Assembly (NCBI GenBank): GCA_023388635.1 | Contig: JAEWFW010000043.1 | Span: forward strand, 1 to 64,000 | Length of the DNA stretch: 64,000 nt | DNA from: Bacillota bacterium | GTDB taxonomy: Bacteria; Bacillota; Bacilli; Desulfuribacillales; Desulfuribacillaceae | Reading direction: 5' to 3' | In this document: in pieces, positions 9,863 to 18,135 of the stretch | Position numbering within the stretch: the stretch's first letter is position 1 | Layout: every line of letters begins with the position of its first letter | Notes under the pieces: model-generated | What the model was told of the DNA's origin: nothing | Database searches by the model: none | What the model saw: only the letters and a program-made list of their open reading frames with translations | Translations under genes and position numbers: made by a program

Positions 9863-9891
9863 TGTTATAAAAGCACCCCTTGCGGAGTGCT
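9863..9891 (-). terminator. Hairpin with T tract between tail genes and lysis genes
   Basis: Arms AGCACTCC / GGGGTGCT (minus strand, one G-T wobble) with loop GCAA, followed by TTTTATAA. The upstream stop codon TAG forms the first bases of the stem. It may attenuate rather than stop transcription into the lysis genes. Confidence 0.5.
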
Positions 9892-10030
9892 AGATTAGGT
9901 CTGTTCTATTTCTTGCTTGTAATTCTTGTTTTGTGACTTGTAGCCATTTTGCAGGTACTTCTATAATACTATCCGCTTGTGTGCATGTTCGCAATCCAGC
10001 TTCGCAAAGATCGGCATATATCTTAGCCAT
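9890..10030 (-). CDS. XkdX-like small tail protein
   Basis: A 46-residue protein, MAKIYADLCEAG...KTDLI-type, of the XkdX/CD1375 group of very short proteins found directly after fibre genes in PBSX-like and C. difficile tail clusters. The start MAKIYADL is the family hallmark. Its ATG directly abuts the stop of the upstream gene (TAG-ATG), so translation is probably coupled. Position between fibre-associated gene and holin matches xkdX. Biochemical role unknown. Confidence 0.7.
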   Translation of the reverse strand: MAKIYADLCEAGLRTCTQADSIIEVPAKWLQVTKQELQARNRTDLI

Positions 10031-10366
10031 CTATATCACCCCTTCCGCTAATTCGGCGATTGCTAATTTGATTTCAAGAGTCTCTTGCAACCGTATTTTT
10101 TCTGATTTAGCTAGAGCAAGTTTTAGAGCTAAGTTATTTGCTTCGAGTTCTGCGCTCTTGATTTTCAATGCCTCAAATTCGTCAATCGGCGCAGTTGATA
10201 CAGGCTCGTACCTCTCCGCTGACCATTCGCCATTCTCGTACTTGCGCCAGATGTACGAGTCATCAAACGATTCAATTTCGATCATGTTGTCTACATTGGC
10301 TTTGCCACTTAATTGACTAATTCCGATACAGATTTGATTCTCATTTAACTGTGCATATATTTTCAT
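10031..10366 (-). CDS. Fibre-associated tail protein (XkdW position)
   Basis: A 111-residue protein. Residues 1-55 look like a beta-rich module (MKIYAQLNENQICIGISQL, SYIWRKYENGEWS). Residues ~65-111 form a strongly helical, probably coiled-coil tail (FEALKIKSAELEANNLALK). It lies 14 bases after the fibre gene, where PBSX has xkdW and other phages have fibre-assembly or fibre-tip proteins. A chaperone or distal fibre role is inferred from position only. Confidence 0.65.
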   Translation of the reverse strand: MKIYAQLNENQICIGISQLSGKANVDNMIEIESFDDSYIWRKYENGEWSAERYEPVSTAPIDEFEALKIKSAELEANNLALKLALAKSEKIRLQETLEIKLAIAELAEGVI

Positions 10367-10380
10367 TTTCCGATCACCTC

Positions 10381-11622
10381 CTAATTAAACTCAATAACTT
10401 GCCAATCTATTATCGGGCTTCCAGTAGTATCTGTGCGACTAAATATTATATTTGTTGCACTGGCTATTGTTCCTCCTACATGTACAGCATCAGCATTTAA
10501 ACCATATGGTGTATAATTAAATAGTAATATTGATTTATTTAGATTTATCGAAGAAATAGCGACAGAACCTTCTGCTGCACTGAGAAGTGTATATGAACCT
10601 TTCTGTAAACTTTTTAAATTTGAAAATTCTACTACTTGCCAATAATATGTAACAGGTGTGCTTGATACACCATAAAGCCTCTCTAGTCTTAAATTAGTTC
10701 CGGTAGTTAATCTGCCTGTTAGCATAAAAATATAGGACCCAGTAGCGCCACTAGTTGTTTTTGTATATATTGGCATGACTACAGATTTTGACATGTCTAC
10801 ATTAGATATAGGTATGCTTGCATTTAGCGTTGTGCCAGCCATAGTTCCACTACCTCTTTGTACGCTTAAAATACCCGCACCTTCAACCAGATTCCCAATA
10901 ATGCCCCCTACATTCACGCCATTTCGTACGTTCGACGCAATCAGATTTGCAAACGATGCCGTAACTTTCCCGCTACCCGAATGATACCCTTGTGGGATAG
11001 TATATTGACCGCTCTGTGTAGTAATAGTGTTTGTTACTTCCCCTCGATTCGGCATTGTTCCAGTTAGTTTTGCTTTAGGGTTCGTGCTGTAAAATGTCTT
11101 ACCTGACAGTACATTCGCAACTGCGCTGTCACCCGACAGTAAAAGCGTTCCCGATACAACCCCATCTTCTGTTCCTATAGTATAGCCTGACATCACTTCT
11201 GCGCTAGTTGCTGTTCCGTACTCACCCCCTTCACCCAATAATTGAAAAACCGTTCCTGTATAGACAAGATGCACGATCTGACCAGCTTTGATATTACCCG
11301 AAGATAAAGCGGTGCTATTACCTTTCCTTATGCTAACAGCACCCAAATCATTGATGTTGAGAGTGCTCGCACCAGTATTCGCATTTGTAAATTTGATTTT
11401 TACGCTCATTCCTTCAATAATAATTGCGATTCCTGGAATAGACGTAATATAGGTGTTTGTGCCGCTAGTAATACCGTAGGGGGTTTGCACATTATCTAGC
11501 ACATCTGATAGCGTTTTCAATTCAGCATCAATCTTATCCATATTCTCATTTTGATCTTCTACATTATAGAAGTCATCTTGGCTTAGTTTCTTTAAATTAA
11601 AATTTTCTGTGTAATTCGCCAT
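10381..11622 (-). CDS. Tail fibre / receptor-binding protein (XkdV-like)
   Basis: A 413-residue protein. The N-terminus (~1-45, MANYTENFNLKKLSQDDFYNV) is the attachment motif of many Gram-positive tail fibres. Residues ~55-250 are Gly/Ser/Thr-rich beta segments. The last ~165 residues are two related ~80-residue domains that end in YWQVVEF and DWQVIEF. As the only fibre gene it should set target range. It starts with a one-base overlap with the YmfQ-like gene (TAATG). Relative shortness fits a bacteriocin fibre. Confidence 0.85.
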   Translation of the reverse strand: MANYTENFNLKKLSQDDFYNVEDQNENMDKIDAELKTLSDVLDNVQTPYGITSGTNTYITSIPGIAIIIEGMSVKIKFTNANTGASTLNINDLGAVSIRKGNSTALSSGNIKAGQIVHLVYTGTVFQLLGEGGEYGTATSAEVMSGYTIGTEDGVVSGTLLLSGDSAVANVLSGKTFYSTNPKAKLTGTMPNRGEVTNTITTQSGQYTIPQGYHSGSGKVTASFANLIASNVRNGVNVGGIIGNLVEGAGILSVQRGSGTMAGTTLNASIPISNVDMSKSVVMPIYTKTTSGATGSYIFMLTGRLTTGTNLRLERLYGVSSTPVTYYWQVVEFSNLKSLQKGSYTLLSAAEGSVAISSINLNKSILLFNYTPYGLNADAVHVGGTIASATNIIFSRTDTTGSPIIDWQVIEFN

Positions 11623-12158
11623 TATGCAATCACCTCATTTCGTAACTGGTCATGCGTGTATGAGCATAGTTGCCCGTGTGTTTTGTTGTAAAGATCAACG
11701 TATTGGTTATATCGTAATTCTACTATTATCAGAATATTAGCTGGAATAATCCGCTGCGACAGCTTTGCTACTTCGTCAAACATTCGCTTGCGCGTTAACT
11801 CTAGTTTGATATCGAGTGTATAGGATCCATGATTCAACATCATAGTATAGTGCCCTTCACCGCATAATTGATTGAGTTTGTTTTGCAATACTCGGTATGT
11901 GTATGGCAACTTGTCATTCCAGTGCACTAACACGCGGAATCGCCGATCATTAAGGCTGTCGTTTGCATACGGTGTGATTTTCATCATTTTCTCACGTCTT
12001 GCAATCCCTTGCTGAGTTGCTGTCTGGATAAATTGATCATCAAGTAAATCACTTGTCGCTTGCCATACAGTCTCCAATTCGGGATTTTCTGTATTGGCGA
12101 GTTCTGCAAATTCTTTGACATCGCGCAGTATATCAGGATAGTACTCTTCTATTCTCAT
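11622..12158 (-). CDS. Baseplate wedge protein, YmfQ/DUF2313 (XkdU-like)
   Basis: A 178-residue protein of the YmfQ/DUF2313 family, related to the Mu gp48 wedge. Characteristic features are EYYPDILRDVKEFAEL near the start and the ANDSLNDRRFRVLVHWNDKLPYT-type core; the C-terminal beta region has YTLDIKLEL and ILIIVELRYN. It links baseplate J protein to the fibre. Overlap with the upstream gene is ATGA, and with the fibre start TAATG. Confidence 0.88.
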   Translation of the reverse strand: MRIEEYYPDILRDVKEFAELANTENPELETVWQATSDLLDDQFIQTATQQGIARREKMMKITPYANDSLNDRRFRVLVHWNDKLPYTYRVLQNKLNQLCGEGHYTMMLNHGSYTLDIKLELTRKRMFDEVAKLSQRIIPANILIIVELRYNQYVDLYNKTHGQLCSYTHDQLRNEVIA

Positions 12159-13231
12159 ACTGCGATCACCTCACCAAGTACGGGAATTTCCGTATCCGCG
12201 AGTGCAAAATTCTGTGCTGTCCCGTTAATTTTCGTATTCTGAATGTCGAGCACTCCCGGAACGTTTAGCACCCGTGTTTCAATCTGACTGATACGGACAA
12301 TCAAACTGGTATTACTTGCCCATTGACTGCGCAGTTCTTGCAGGTATTCTTCAATTACATTTTCCACTGCCGTTTGAACGTCTTGCCAACCGTAGCCTCC
12401 TTGGAAGGATATTTGTGTTTCAATATCAACACTAACTTCAGTCACTCCTTCGACTGTCACGATATGACCGATTGGTGCCAAGCCCACACCTTCGCCTTGA
12501 TTGCTTTGTGGATCGATTGCTGATTGCACTTCCCCGATGAGTGTGGAGGATGGCTTGGAAAAGTCCGATGCGATGATCACCAGTTTGACGGTTCCTCCGC
12601 CGTTCCATACGGGAAACACTTTCGTTCCTCCTACGCCTGTCAGCGCATTAGTCTTTTCTTGATAATCGGCGATGTTACCACCGTATGCCTGGCTCTCTAA
12701 GGATTGAAAATACCGCTGTCGCAGCAGTTCATCCGTTTCCTCTGCTTCACCTGGGATGAGTATATCCGTCAATTCCGCTGTCGAAAGCCCTTCAATATAT
12801 GTGACAGGCAGCAATGCACCAAAATGTTCGTTGCCGATTTGCCCTGCCGTCTCACATTCCAATTGGCATTGCCCTGCTCCTATAACTTCTTTAACAGCAT
12901 AGTACAGTGATTCGCCGGTAAACCGACTGCCGACAGGTGGATTGAACGGTATGCCACCCTCACCTGTAAAGACACCTTTACGCAATGCTTTTGTAGCCGG
13001 TCTGCGTACAATACCTCGCTCAGCGGCTCTTCTGGTGAGATATTGACCGCTGGCAGTATCCGCATAGGAGAGATTGCGATTTATATCCAACTCAATATAC
13101 ATCTGCGCCAATTCCGCCGCTGCCGGTGCCAATGCATCAAAAATAATTGAACCTTCACGTCTATCAATCGTCCTCGGTATTCTCGCCAACATTCTTGATA
13201 TGATTGTTTCATACGTTTGCTCTGTGTACAT
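12155..13231 (-). CDS. Baseplate J-like protein (XkdT)
   Basis: A 358-residue protein, typical XkdT length. It has the baseplate J signature: N-terminal TYETIISRMLARIPRTIDRREG, the early PAAAELAQMYIELD helix, and the central motif QAYGGNIADYQEKTNALTGVGG with WNGGGTVKLVI. It forms the hexagonal baseplate wedge ring. It starts with a one-base TAATG overlap with the DUF2634 gene. Confidence 0.95.
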   Translation of the reverse strand: MYTEQTYETIISRMLARIPRTIDRREGSIIFDALAPAAAELAQMYIELDINRNLSYADTASGQYLTRRAAERGIVRRPATKALRKGVFTGEGGIPFNPPVGSRFTGESLYYAVKEVIGAGQCQLECETAGQIGNEHFGALLPVTYIEGLSTAELTDILIPGEAEETDELLRQRYFQSLESQAYGGNIADYQEKTNALTGVGGTKVFPVWNGGGTVKLVIIASDFSKPSSTLIGEVQSAIDPQSNQGEGVGLAPIGHIVTVEGVTEVSVDIETQISFQGGYGWQDVQTAVENVIEEYLQELRSQWASNTSLIVRISQIETRVLNVPGVLDIQNTKINGTAQNFALADTEIPVLGEVIAV

Positions 13232-13656
13232 TATTGACTCACCTCCTGACTCGCTTCGAATGCTCCGTCTTCTGTGACCACTGTAAATGTCGTATATATG
13301 CGGTCTCCGTCAGCGATGCTCTTGATATTGTCTACGCGTAAAATGCGGTCATCTTGCATCAATGCTTCTGTAATGACTCTACCGATTTCCGCTTGCACAT
13401 AGATAGTGTCTCTTCCTAGAAAAGTTGCTGCTTCGCTCCCATATCCGGAAGAATAGATCGGATAACGGAAACGCTCTGTTTCTAAGATTTTTCCGACTGC
13501 CTGTTGCACCGCTTGCAGACCGTTGACGTACCCTATGATCCGCTGTTTCTCCCGATCCCACCTGTACGTTCGCGATGGGTAAGGTGCGGTGTCCAGGTCT
13601 ACTTGTAAAAGCCTTCCCCCTGTCGGTATCATGAATTCACCCCTTATCTCAAACAT
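13231..13656 (-). CDS. Baseplate protein DUF2634 (XkdS)
   Basis: A 141-residue protein (or 133 from the ATG at 13632, which has AAGGGGTG just upstream; the ATG at 13656 is preceded by AGAGG, so both are plausible). It matches DUF2634/XkdS, a gp25-like sheath initiator of the baseplate: GYVNGLQAVQQAVGKILETERFRYPIYS and the tail IADGDRIYTTFTVVTEDGAFE. It nucleates sheath assembly in contractile systems. Confidence 0.9.
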   Translation of the reverse strand: MFEIRGEFMIPTGGRLLQVDLDTAPYPSRTYRWDREKQRIIGYVNGLQAVQQAVGKILETERFRYPIYSSGYGSEAATFLGRDTIYVQAEIGRVITEALMQDDRILRVDNIKSIADGDRIYTTFTVVTEDGAFEASQEVSQ

Positions 13657-13689
13657 CCCCGTTCCTCTTCATTCCTTGACCCGTAATCA

Positions 13690-14049
13690 TCAACTGACCA
13701 CCTTATCCAGAACGACAAACTGCTCTCCACCTTGCACCCGCAGCAACAACACACTGTCTCCAACCTGTAAGCCACTGCGTATTACAATTGGTTGCAATGT
13801 CTGCCCAGTTTGCCTCGTTTGATCGCCGCTACCGCTTTGATCCTGATATGAATGGCTGTGCGTGAGATCAATTTCGTAACGCACTAACCGTTCTGGTATG
13901 ATGAGAAATTCTTTTGTCAGAATTGTTCGTTGATCCATTTTGACCGCAATCGGATGCACACTTTCGATTGTTCCTATGGATACTTGCAGCGGATAGGATG
14001 CATCGACAGCCTGTACTCCTGCTGACTTAATAACATCTAATAGATTCAT
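13690..14049 (-). CDS. Tail protein DUF2577 (XkdR)
   Basis: A 119-residue protein of DUF2577. Visible features: MNLLDVIKSAGVQAVDAS, an OB-like beta core (SIGTIESVHPIAVKMDQ), a polar DQ/SG-rich loop and the GDSVLLLRVQGGEQFVVLDK end. It is the PBSX XkdR position between XkdQ and XkdS, part of the spike/hub assembly. An AGGTGAT ribosome binding site precedes the ATG; that site and start lie in the second copy of a 23-bp tandem duplication. Confidence 0.9.
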   Translation of the reverse strand: MNLLDVIKSAGVQAVDASYPLQVSIGTIESVHPIAVKMDQRTILTKEFLIIPERLVRYEIDLTHSHSYQDQSGSGDQTRQTGQTLQPIVIRSGLQVGDSVLLLRVQGGEQFVVLDKVVS

Positions 14050-14084
14050 ATGTTCATATCACCTAGATTCATATTTTTATATCA
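14035..14084 (-). repeat. 23-bp tandem duplication at the xkdQ/xkdR junction
   Basis: On the minus strand two adjacent 23-bp units share 21 of 23 bases (both start GGTGATAT and end ATATGAATCTA). The first supplies the xkdQ stop TAA, the second the xkdR ribosome binding site and ATG. Confidence 0.85.
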
Positions 14085-15042
14085 CCCGCAAATCCAATGA
14101 CATCGTGTGTTGATTGTCCGAAAATTTATGTGTGCATTCGTTGATAATATATGGCTGGTTAATTCCGAGGTGTTCAATCAGTATGCGCGCATAATACCCC
14201 GCCCGCACTCGAATGTCTCCGATCGCTTCTACTTTGAGCGACTTCTGCTCTCTGTTTTTTATAAAAAGATACGTATCCAGCATATTCTTAATCTCCGCAT
14301 CGCTTAATTTTTCATCTACCGATTCATAGAGTTTAAGCAACCCCCACTGGTCAATCGTAGCACCGTCCTGAATCGGATATTCAATACGTTTGCCCGTGTT
14401 CTGGTCGTCTCGATAGAACACAATCTGGTTGTACGTATTAGAATCTATTGAATATTTACTAGAATAGCCCGTCATCAGACTCTGGTCCCCAATAATAAAA
14501 TCTAGCAGATGATCCTCAGATGCTCGCAGCGAAAGGGAACCGTTCTCATCGAGTAAAAAGTAGTTTTTCCCGCCACCCATCAGCGTACGCGTGAGCGCAG
14601 TGCAGATCATATCAAGTAGTGTTCCCTCTTGCAAAAATGTAGGTATACGAATACTCGTATCTTCTACGTGACCGAGACGCAAATTATACTTATTTGCAAT
14701 CTTTTTCAATACATCCGAGGCGGTAACATTCGCTAACAGGATTTTGTCTTGATTCAGTAAATAGCGAATTTGATCATAGCAGGTGACTGATACTGCTTCA
14801 TCCTGCTTTCTGTCAATCGAGAAAATATACCCGTAAAATACATACGTTTTGCCTTTTCTGACTGCCACAATATCGCCGTTTTTCAATGTAAACGCTTTGT
14901 CTTGATAGATACCGCGGTCAATGATCGTCATATCTAGTTTCCCCGCTTTGCCGATGCGTGCAGTATTCCAGGAGAGGTCAGATACGATGCCGCTGATGTC
15001 CCATATGTTGCCGTTTTTGTTATCTACTAAAACTTCCAGCAT
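14077..15042 (-). CDS. Baseplate hub protein (XkdQ)
   Basis: A 321-residue protein of the XkdQ/YqbQ family, a gp27-like hub: MLEVLVDNKNGNIWDISGIV, KLDMTIIDRGIYQDKAFTL, a central KIANKYNLRLGHVED and the C-terminal KVEAIGDIRVRAGYYARI. The ATG at 15042 is 9 bases after GGGAGG. Five bases separate it from the XkdP stop; the longer upstream frame overlaps that gene and was not used. It would form the trimeric hub around the spike. Confidence 0.92.
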   Translation of the reverse strand: MLEVLVDNKNGNIWDISGIVSDLSWNTARIGKAGKLDMTIIDRGIYQDKAFTLKNGDIVAVRKGKTYVFYGYIFSIDRKQDEAVSVTCYDQIRYLLNQDKILLANVTASDVLKKIANKYNLRLGHVEDTSIRIPTFLQEGTLLDMICTALTRTLMGGGKNYFLLDENGSLSLRASEDHLLDFIIGDQSLMTGYSSKYSIDSNTYNQIVFYRDDQNTGKRIEYPIQDGATIDQWGLLKLYESVDEKLSDAEIKNMLDTYLFIKNREQKSLKVEAIGDIRVRAGYYARILIEHLGINQPYIINECTHKFSDNQHTMSLDLRVI

Positions 15043-15047
15043 GTTTG

Positions 15048-15761
15048 CTAACCTCCCTGCGGGATTTTCAATACCATGCCGACCAGCAGTTGCTTGATCT
15101 GGGCATCGGATATTTGATTGTGTGTCTGGAGTTCTTTCCAACGCGCCCCGTCACCCAACGTTTGTTTTGCCACTTTCCATAGTGTGTCACCTACGACGAG
15201 CGTATAGGTAGCCGGCGGCTTTCGCTCATCAGGACGGGGTGGAACGTCATTTTCTTTTCTAACTGCCACTTCCCCGGACGCACTATCGGATATGATGTAT
15301 GCTTTTTGTGCTGCATAGAATACGTATTTTTTCAATTTGATCGAATATTCTATATCGCCTACGCTGCCTGCAACTTCTTTCCACGTAAAACCCTCAATAC
15401 TGACAGCTTCGTTGATATGCCAAAACTCTCCTACGTATGTGAAACGGATGGGACGTTTGCTGTTCATCCATGCTAAAATGTAATCGACGTAGCCATTAGG
15501 CTCCGCATCGTATTTCTTTTTCGGTTTTAAAAAATGCTGTTTACTTATCGTCACGTAAGGGTAATCATGTGCGGGAAATATGCTGGAAAACGAATACTCG
15601 GTCAGCTTCGGACTGTTGATACAGTTGATCTCACCCTGCCCAATAATCTCATAGGTATTGCCGCTGCTGCCGTCACTTGCCTCAATCGAATCAGGCATGA
15701 CGGGAAGGCGGATACCCTGTTCCTGATTATTAAATGTCAGCCATATATCAGCCATTTCCAT
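15048..15761 (-). CDS. LysM-domain tail protein (XkdP)
   Basis: A 237-residue protein. The N-terminal ~170 residues are the XkdP/gp53-like baseplate domain (MADIWLTFNNQEQGIRLPV, YPYVTISKQHFLKPK, WHINEAVSIEGFTWKEVAG). A C-terminal LysM follows (YTLVVGDTLWKVAKQTLG...LLVGMVLKIP). It connects the tape measure region to the hub; the LysM may contact peptidoglycan. The start at 15761 follows GAGGGGG; it overlaps the tape measure stop by 14 bases. Confidence 0.92.
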   Translation of the reverse strand: MEMADIWLTFNNQEQGIRLPVMPDSIEASDGSSGNTYEIIGQGEINCINSPKLTEYSFSSIFPAHDYPYVTISKQHFLKPKKKYDAEPNGYVDYILAWMNSKRPIRFTYVGEFWHINEAVSIEGFTWKEVAGSVGDIEYSIKLKKYVFYAAQKAYIISDSASGEVAVRKENDVPPRPDERKPPATYTLVVGDTLWKVAKQTLGDGARWKELQTHNQISDAQIKQLLVGMVLKIPQGG

Positions 15762-17487
15762 ACAACCCCCTCGCCGACGACGCGATATCTTCTTCCAACC
15801 TTCGCGTAATCCGCTCAACAACGGTATCGACATCATACCCGTTGTTGATATCGCCTGTCTGCACACTTACAGTCGGCTGCAACGATACGAAATTTTGAAT
15901 ATTCTTGATTTCCGCCAGTTCACGCATAATGGTCAAATCCTCATTCGATACTTCTACCTTTTCATTGATTTTGCCGATTTCCCCTACCGTATCAATATTA
16001 TTTTCATCGAAAGGTGTTGTTGGAAAGCCGCCTGAATGAGGTATTCCACTAGCTGGATCAAAACTTCCGCCGAACTTATCAATAAATCCACCGACTTTAT
16101 CAAATGCACCCTGTACACCATCAACAGCAGATTGACCAACCTTTTCTCCAATTCCCTTGCCTGCGTTAAAAGCATCGCCGTAATCCCATTGCCCAAAACG
16201 CATGAGCTCCACTACGTCTTCCTCACTTTGCAATGAATCTCTCGCTGATTCCAATTGTTTTAACAAAGAATCCATACCTGACGTAATATCTATATCCATA
16301 CCAGGTATCTTATTTATAATATTTTCAATACCCTTGCCTAGATTAGCAAGATGTGAAAGAGAGTTAATTACTAAATCTAAAATTAACTTTTGTACTGCAT
16401 AGATTGGGTCACGCCAAACATTGAGAAAAAATTCTGCGACGGAAAGAAGTTTATTGGAAAATTTTGCAAATCTATTATACATCCACCCGAAAAAAACGCC
16501 AAATACCCCACCAACTATTCCTAAAATCTTTACAACAGTATCTCCCCATTTAAGCATTGCATAAAGAATCAATCCTATGACTGCTCCAAACAAAAGAATT
16601 TTCCAATTCAGCAATGCCCATGCTCCTACCTGTAATAAAATCGGTCCAATCATTGCCCATAGCTTACCTATTAACATGGGAATTTGTGTCGTCGCCCATA
16701 ACGCAAGAGCACCTGCAACCATTGCTAATATAGGCTCAATAACCGGCCACAACGCTGATATAGTTTCTATCAACCACACGAAACCGTCTACCGCTAATTT
16801 TACTCCCGCCCCTAATACGTTAAAAAACGTTTGTGCGCTGTCACTCTGCAGCCATTCATTAAACTTATCGATCAATGGTGTAAAACTGTCCAAAGCATAC
16901 AGGATCATCGGAACCAGCTTATCTCCTACCGTTTGCTGGACTTTCTGCAATGCTTCATTGAAAGCTTGTATCTTGCCTGCCGGAGTCTCCGGAAGTATGG
17001 ACTTTGCTGATAATGCTGTAATCAAAGCCTCTGCATCGTTCATCGATTCCGCCAACAATCCTGCTTCCGCTACTAATGATCCGTAAGACAATGAACCTGT
17101 CACGCCCATATCACGCAGATTATTCATAAAATCGTGGATCTGTTCATTTCCCATTCCCATACGCTGATTGAGCAGCGTAGCCAATTTCGTCTCTTCTTTT
17201 GTCGTCTGTAATGCCGTTTGAAAGCTGCTTTTGCCAAACTCAAACACTTTATCTAATGATTTTTTCGCCAGATTCCCCATAACCGCTTGCAATTTCCCCG
17301 CTTGTTTCGTGCCTTCTGCTACTTGTTCATTAAATTTTTGCTGTTGGTTGACAGCCTCCGGCATTATAAATGTGAGAAATTCCATCTGCAATGTTATATC
17401 ACTTGCATAAGAAAGGACTTTACTCATGTTTGCCTGCATTTTCCCGACTTGATCGTACATTTGCAACGCTGTTGAAATTGTTGCCAT
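15748..17487 (-). CDS. Tail tape measure protein (short, XkdO-like)
   Basis: A 579-residue protein in the tape measure position. It begins with a Gln/Lys-rich helical region (~1-220, many heptad-like stretches), then hydrophobic segments at ~225-345 (FVWLIETISALWPVIEPIL, KILLFGAVIGLILYAML, GIVGGVFGVFFGWMY), then a helical and Gly-rich end. It is preceded by AAGGAGG. PBSX tape measures exceed 1000 residues, so this one predicts a much shorter tail. It scaffolds tube length and usually sits in the tube lumen. Confidence 0.9.
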   Translation of the reverse strand: MATISTALQMYDQVGKMQANMSKVLSYASDITLQMEFLTFIMPEAVNQQQKFNEQVAEGTKQAGKLQAVMGNLAKKSLDKVFEFGKSSFQTALQTTKEETKLATLLNQRMGMGNEQIHDFMNNLRDMGVTGSLSYGSLVAEAGLLAESMNDAEALITALSAKSILPETPAGKIQAFNEALQKVQQTVGDKLVPMILYALDSFTPLIDKFNEWLQSDSAQTFFNVLGAGVKLAVDGFVWLIETISALWPVIEPILAMVAGALALWATTQIPMLIGKLWAMIGPILLQVGAWALLNWKILLFGAVIGLILYAMLKWGDTVVKILGIVGGVFGVFFGWMYNRFAKFSNKLLSVAEFFLNVWRDPIYAVQKLILDLVINSLSHLANLGKGIENIINKIPGMDIDITSGMDSLLKQLESARDSLQSEEDVVELMRFGQWDYGDAFNAGKGIGEKVGQSAVDGVQGAFDKVGGFIDKFGGSFDPASGIPHSGGFPTTPFDENNIDTVGEIGKINEKVEVSNEDLTIMRELAEIKNIQNFVSLQPTVSVQTGDINNGYDVDTVVERITRRLEEDIASSARGLYGNG

Positions 17488-17527
17488 ATAAAACCTCCTT
17501 TCTCACTGCCATGCATAACTACACCTG

Positions 17528-18120
17528 TCAGCGCTTTTTCTTCGCCATCTCGCGCTTTTCTTTTTCCACGCGGATGCTGATTAGTGCGTAGAGTGCCGCT
17601 TTTTGCTGGCAAGTGTAGTCTGCGATTTCCCATGGCAGAACATGAAGTTCGTGGAGGGCGTAATAAGCGAGGTTCCACTCAAAATCGCCCTCTTTTATTA
17701 GTTTTTTATATCATCTACTATTTCATTGACATCAACATCAAAACCGTTAATCGCCTGAATTTTCTCGACGAGCTTGGCGTACTCACCGGCGAACAGCATC
17801 TTCTTTACGAGCTTTTCAGCACCGATGACACCGTAAGACTTCTGCAATTCGGCGTTTTTCAGGTCGGGATATACGACGCTTTCGCTGATTAGTTTGCCGA
17901 CATAGGCTTCCTGATTGTGTTCAGGTACTTTCGTGCCGTGTTTCCCTTTGGTGTAGCGTGTGGCGTACTTGCGGATTTCTTCGTTTTCCTCTTCTGTAAT
18001 CGTTTTAATCCGCCACGGAACCAGATTTCCCTCACTGTCTTTGAAGCGGCTCGATACAATCACTGATTCTTCCGTATAAGCAGCCGTACTATTGGCAAAA
18101 AATAAAGACAAATCACTCAT
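17528..18120 (-). CDS. Tail assembly chaperone, -1 frameshift product (gpGT-like)
   Basis: Fusion of the 140-residue XkdN-like protein with 57 further residues read after a -1 shift on A-AAA-AAC at 17701-17707, giving about 197 residues. The extension has no start codon of its own in range. It has the features of tail chaperone T parts: EGDFEWNLAYYALHEL, LPWEIADYTCQQKAALYAL and a Lys/Arg-rich tail. It ends with TGA at 17528. The G/GT pair in lambda and many other tails coats the tape measure and recruits tube protein. Confidence 0.8.
17654..17707 (-). promoter_or_regulatory. Programmed -1 ribosomal frameshift signal
   Basis: Slippery heptamer A_AAA_AAC (17701-17707) in frame with the upstream gene, directly followed by its TAA stop. 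An 8-base spacer leads to a 7-bp GC-rich stem, GAGGGCG (17686-17692) / CGCCCTC (17654-17660), with a 25-base loop. Spacing and arrangement match classic bacterial and phage frameshift sites. Confidence 0.85.
17698..18120 (-). CDS. Tail assembly chaperone, zero-frame product (XkdN-like)
   Basis: A 140-residue protein of the XkdN family: MSDLSLFFANSTAAYTEES, SRFKDSEGNLVPWRIKTIT, YPDLKNAELQKSYGVIGAEK, ending EIVDDIKN. It is the short form of the tail chaperone, placed between tube and tape measure genes as in PBSX. Its last codons form the slippery site for the longer product. Fifteen bases separate it from the tube gene. Confidence 0.92.
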   Translation of the reverse strand: MSDLSLFFANSTAAYTEESVIVSSRFKDSEGNLVPWRIKTITEEENEEIRKYATRYTKGKHGTKVPEHNQEAYVGKLISESVVYPDLKNAELQKSYGVIGAEKLVKKMLFAGEYAKLVEKIQAINGFDVDVNEIVDDIKN

Positions 18121-18135
18121 AACCTCAACCCCTTC

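Noticed and set aside
17424..17678. 84-residue frame between tape measure and chaperone
   Set aside because: Arg/Pro-rich and in a different frame from the chaperone extension; looks like an overlap artefact.
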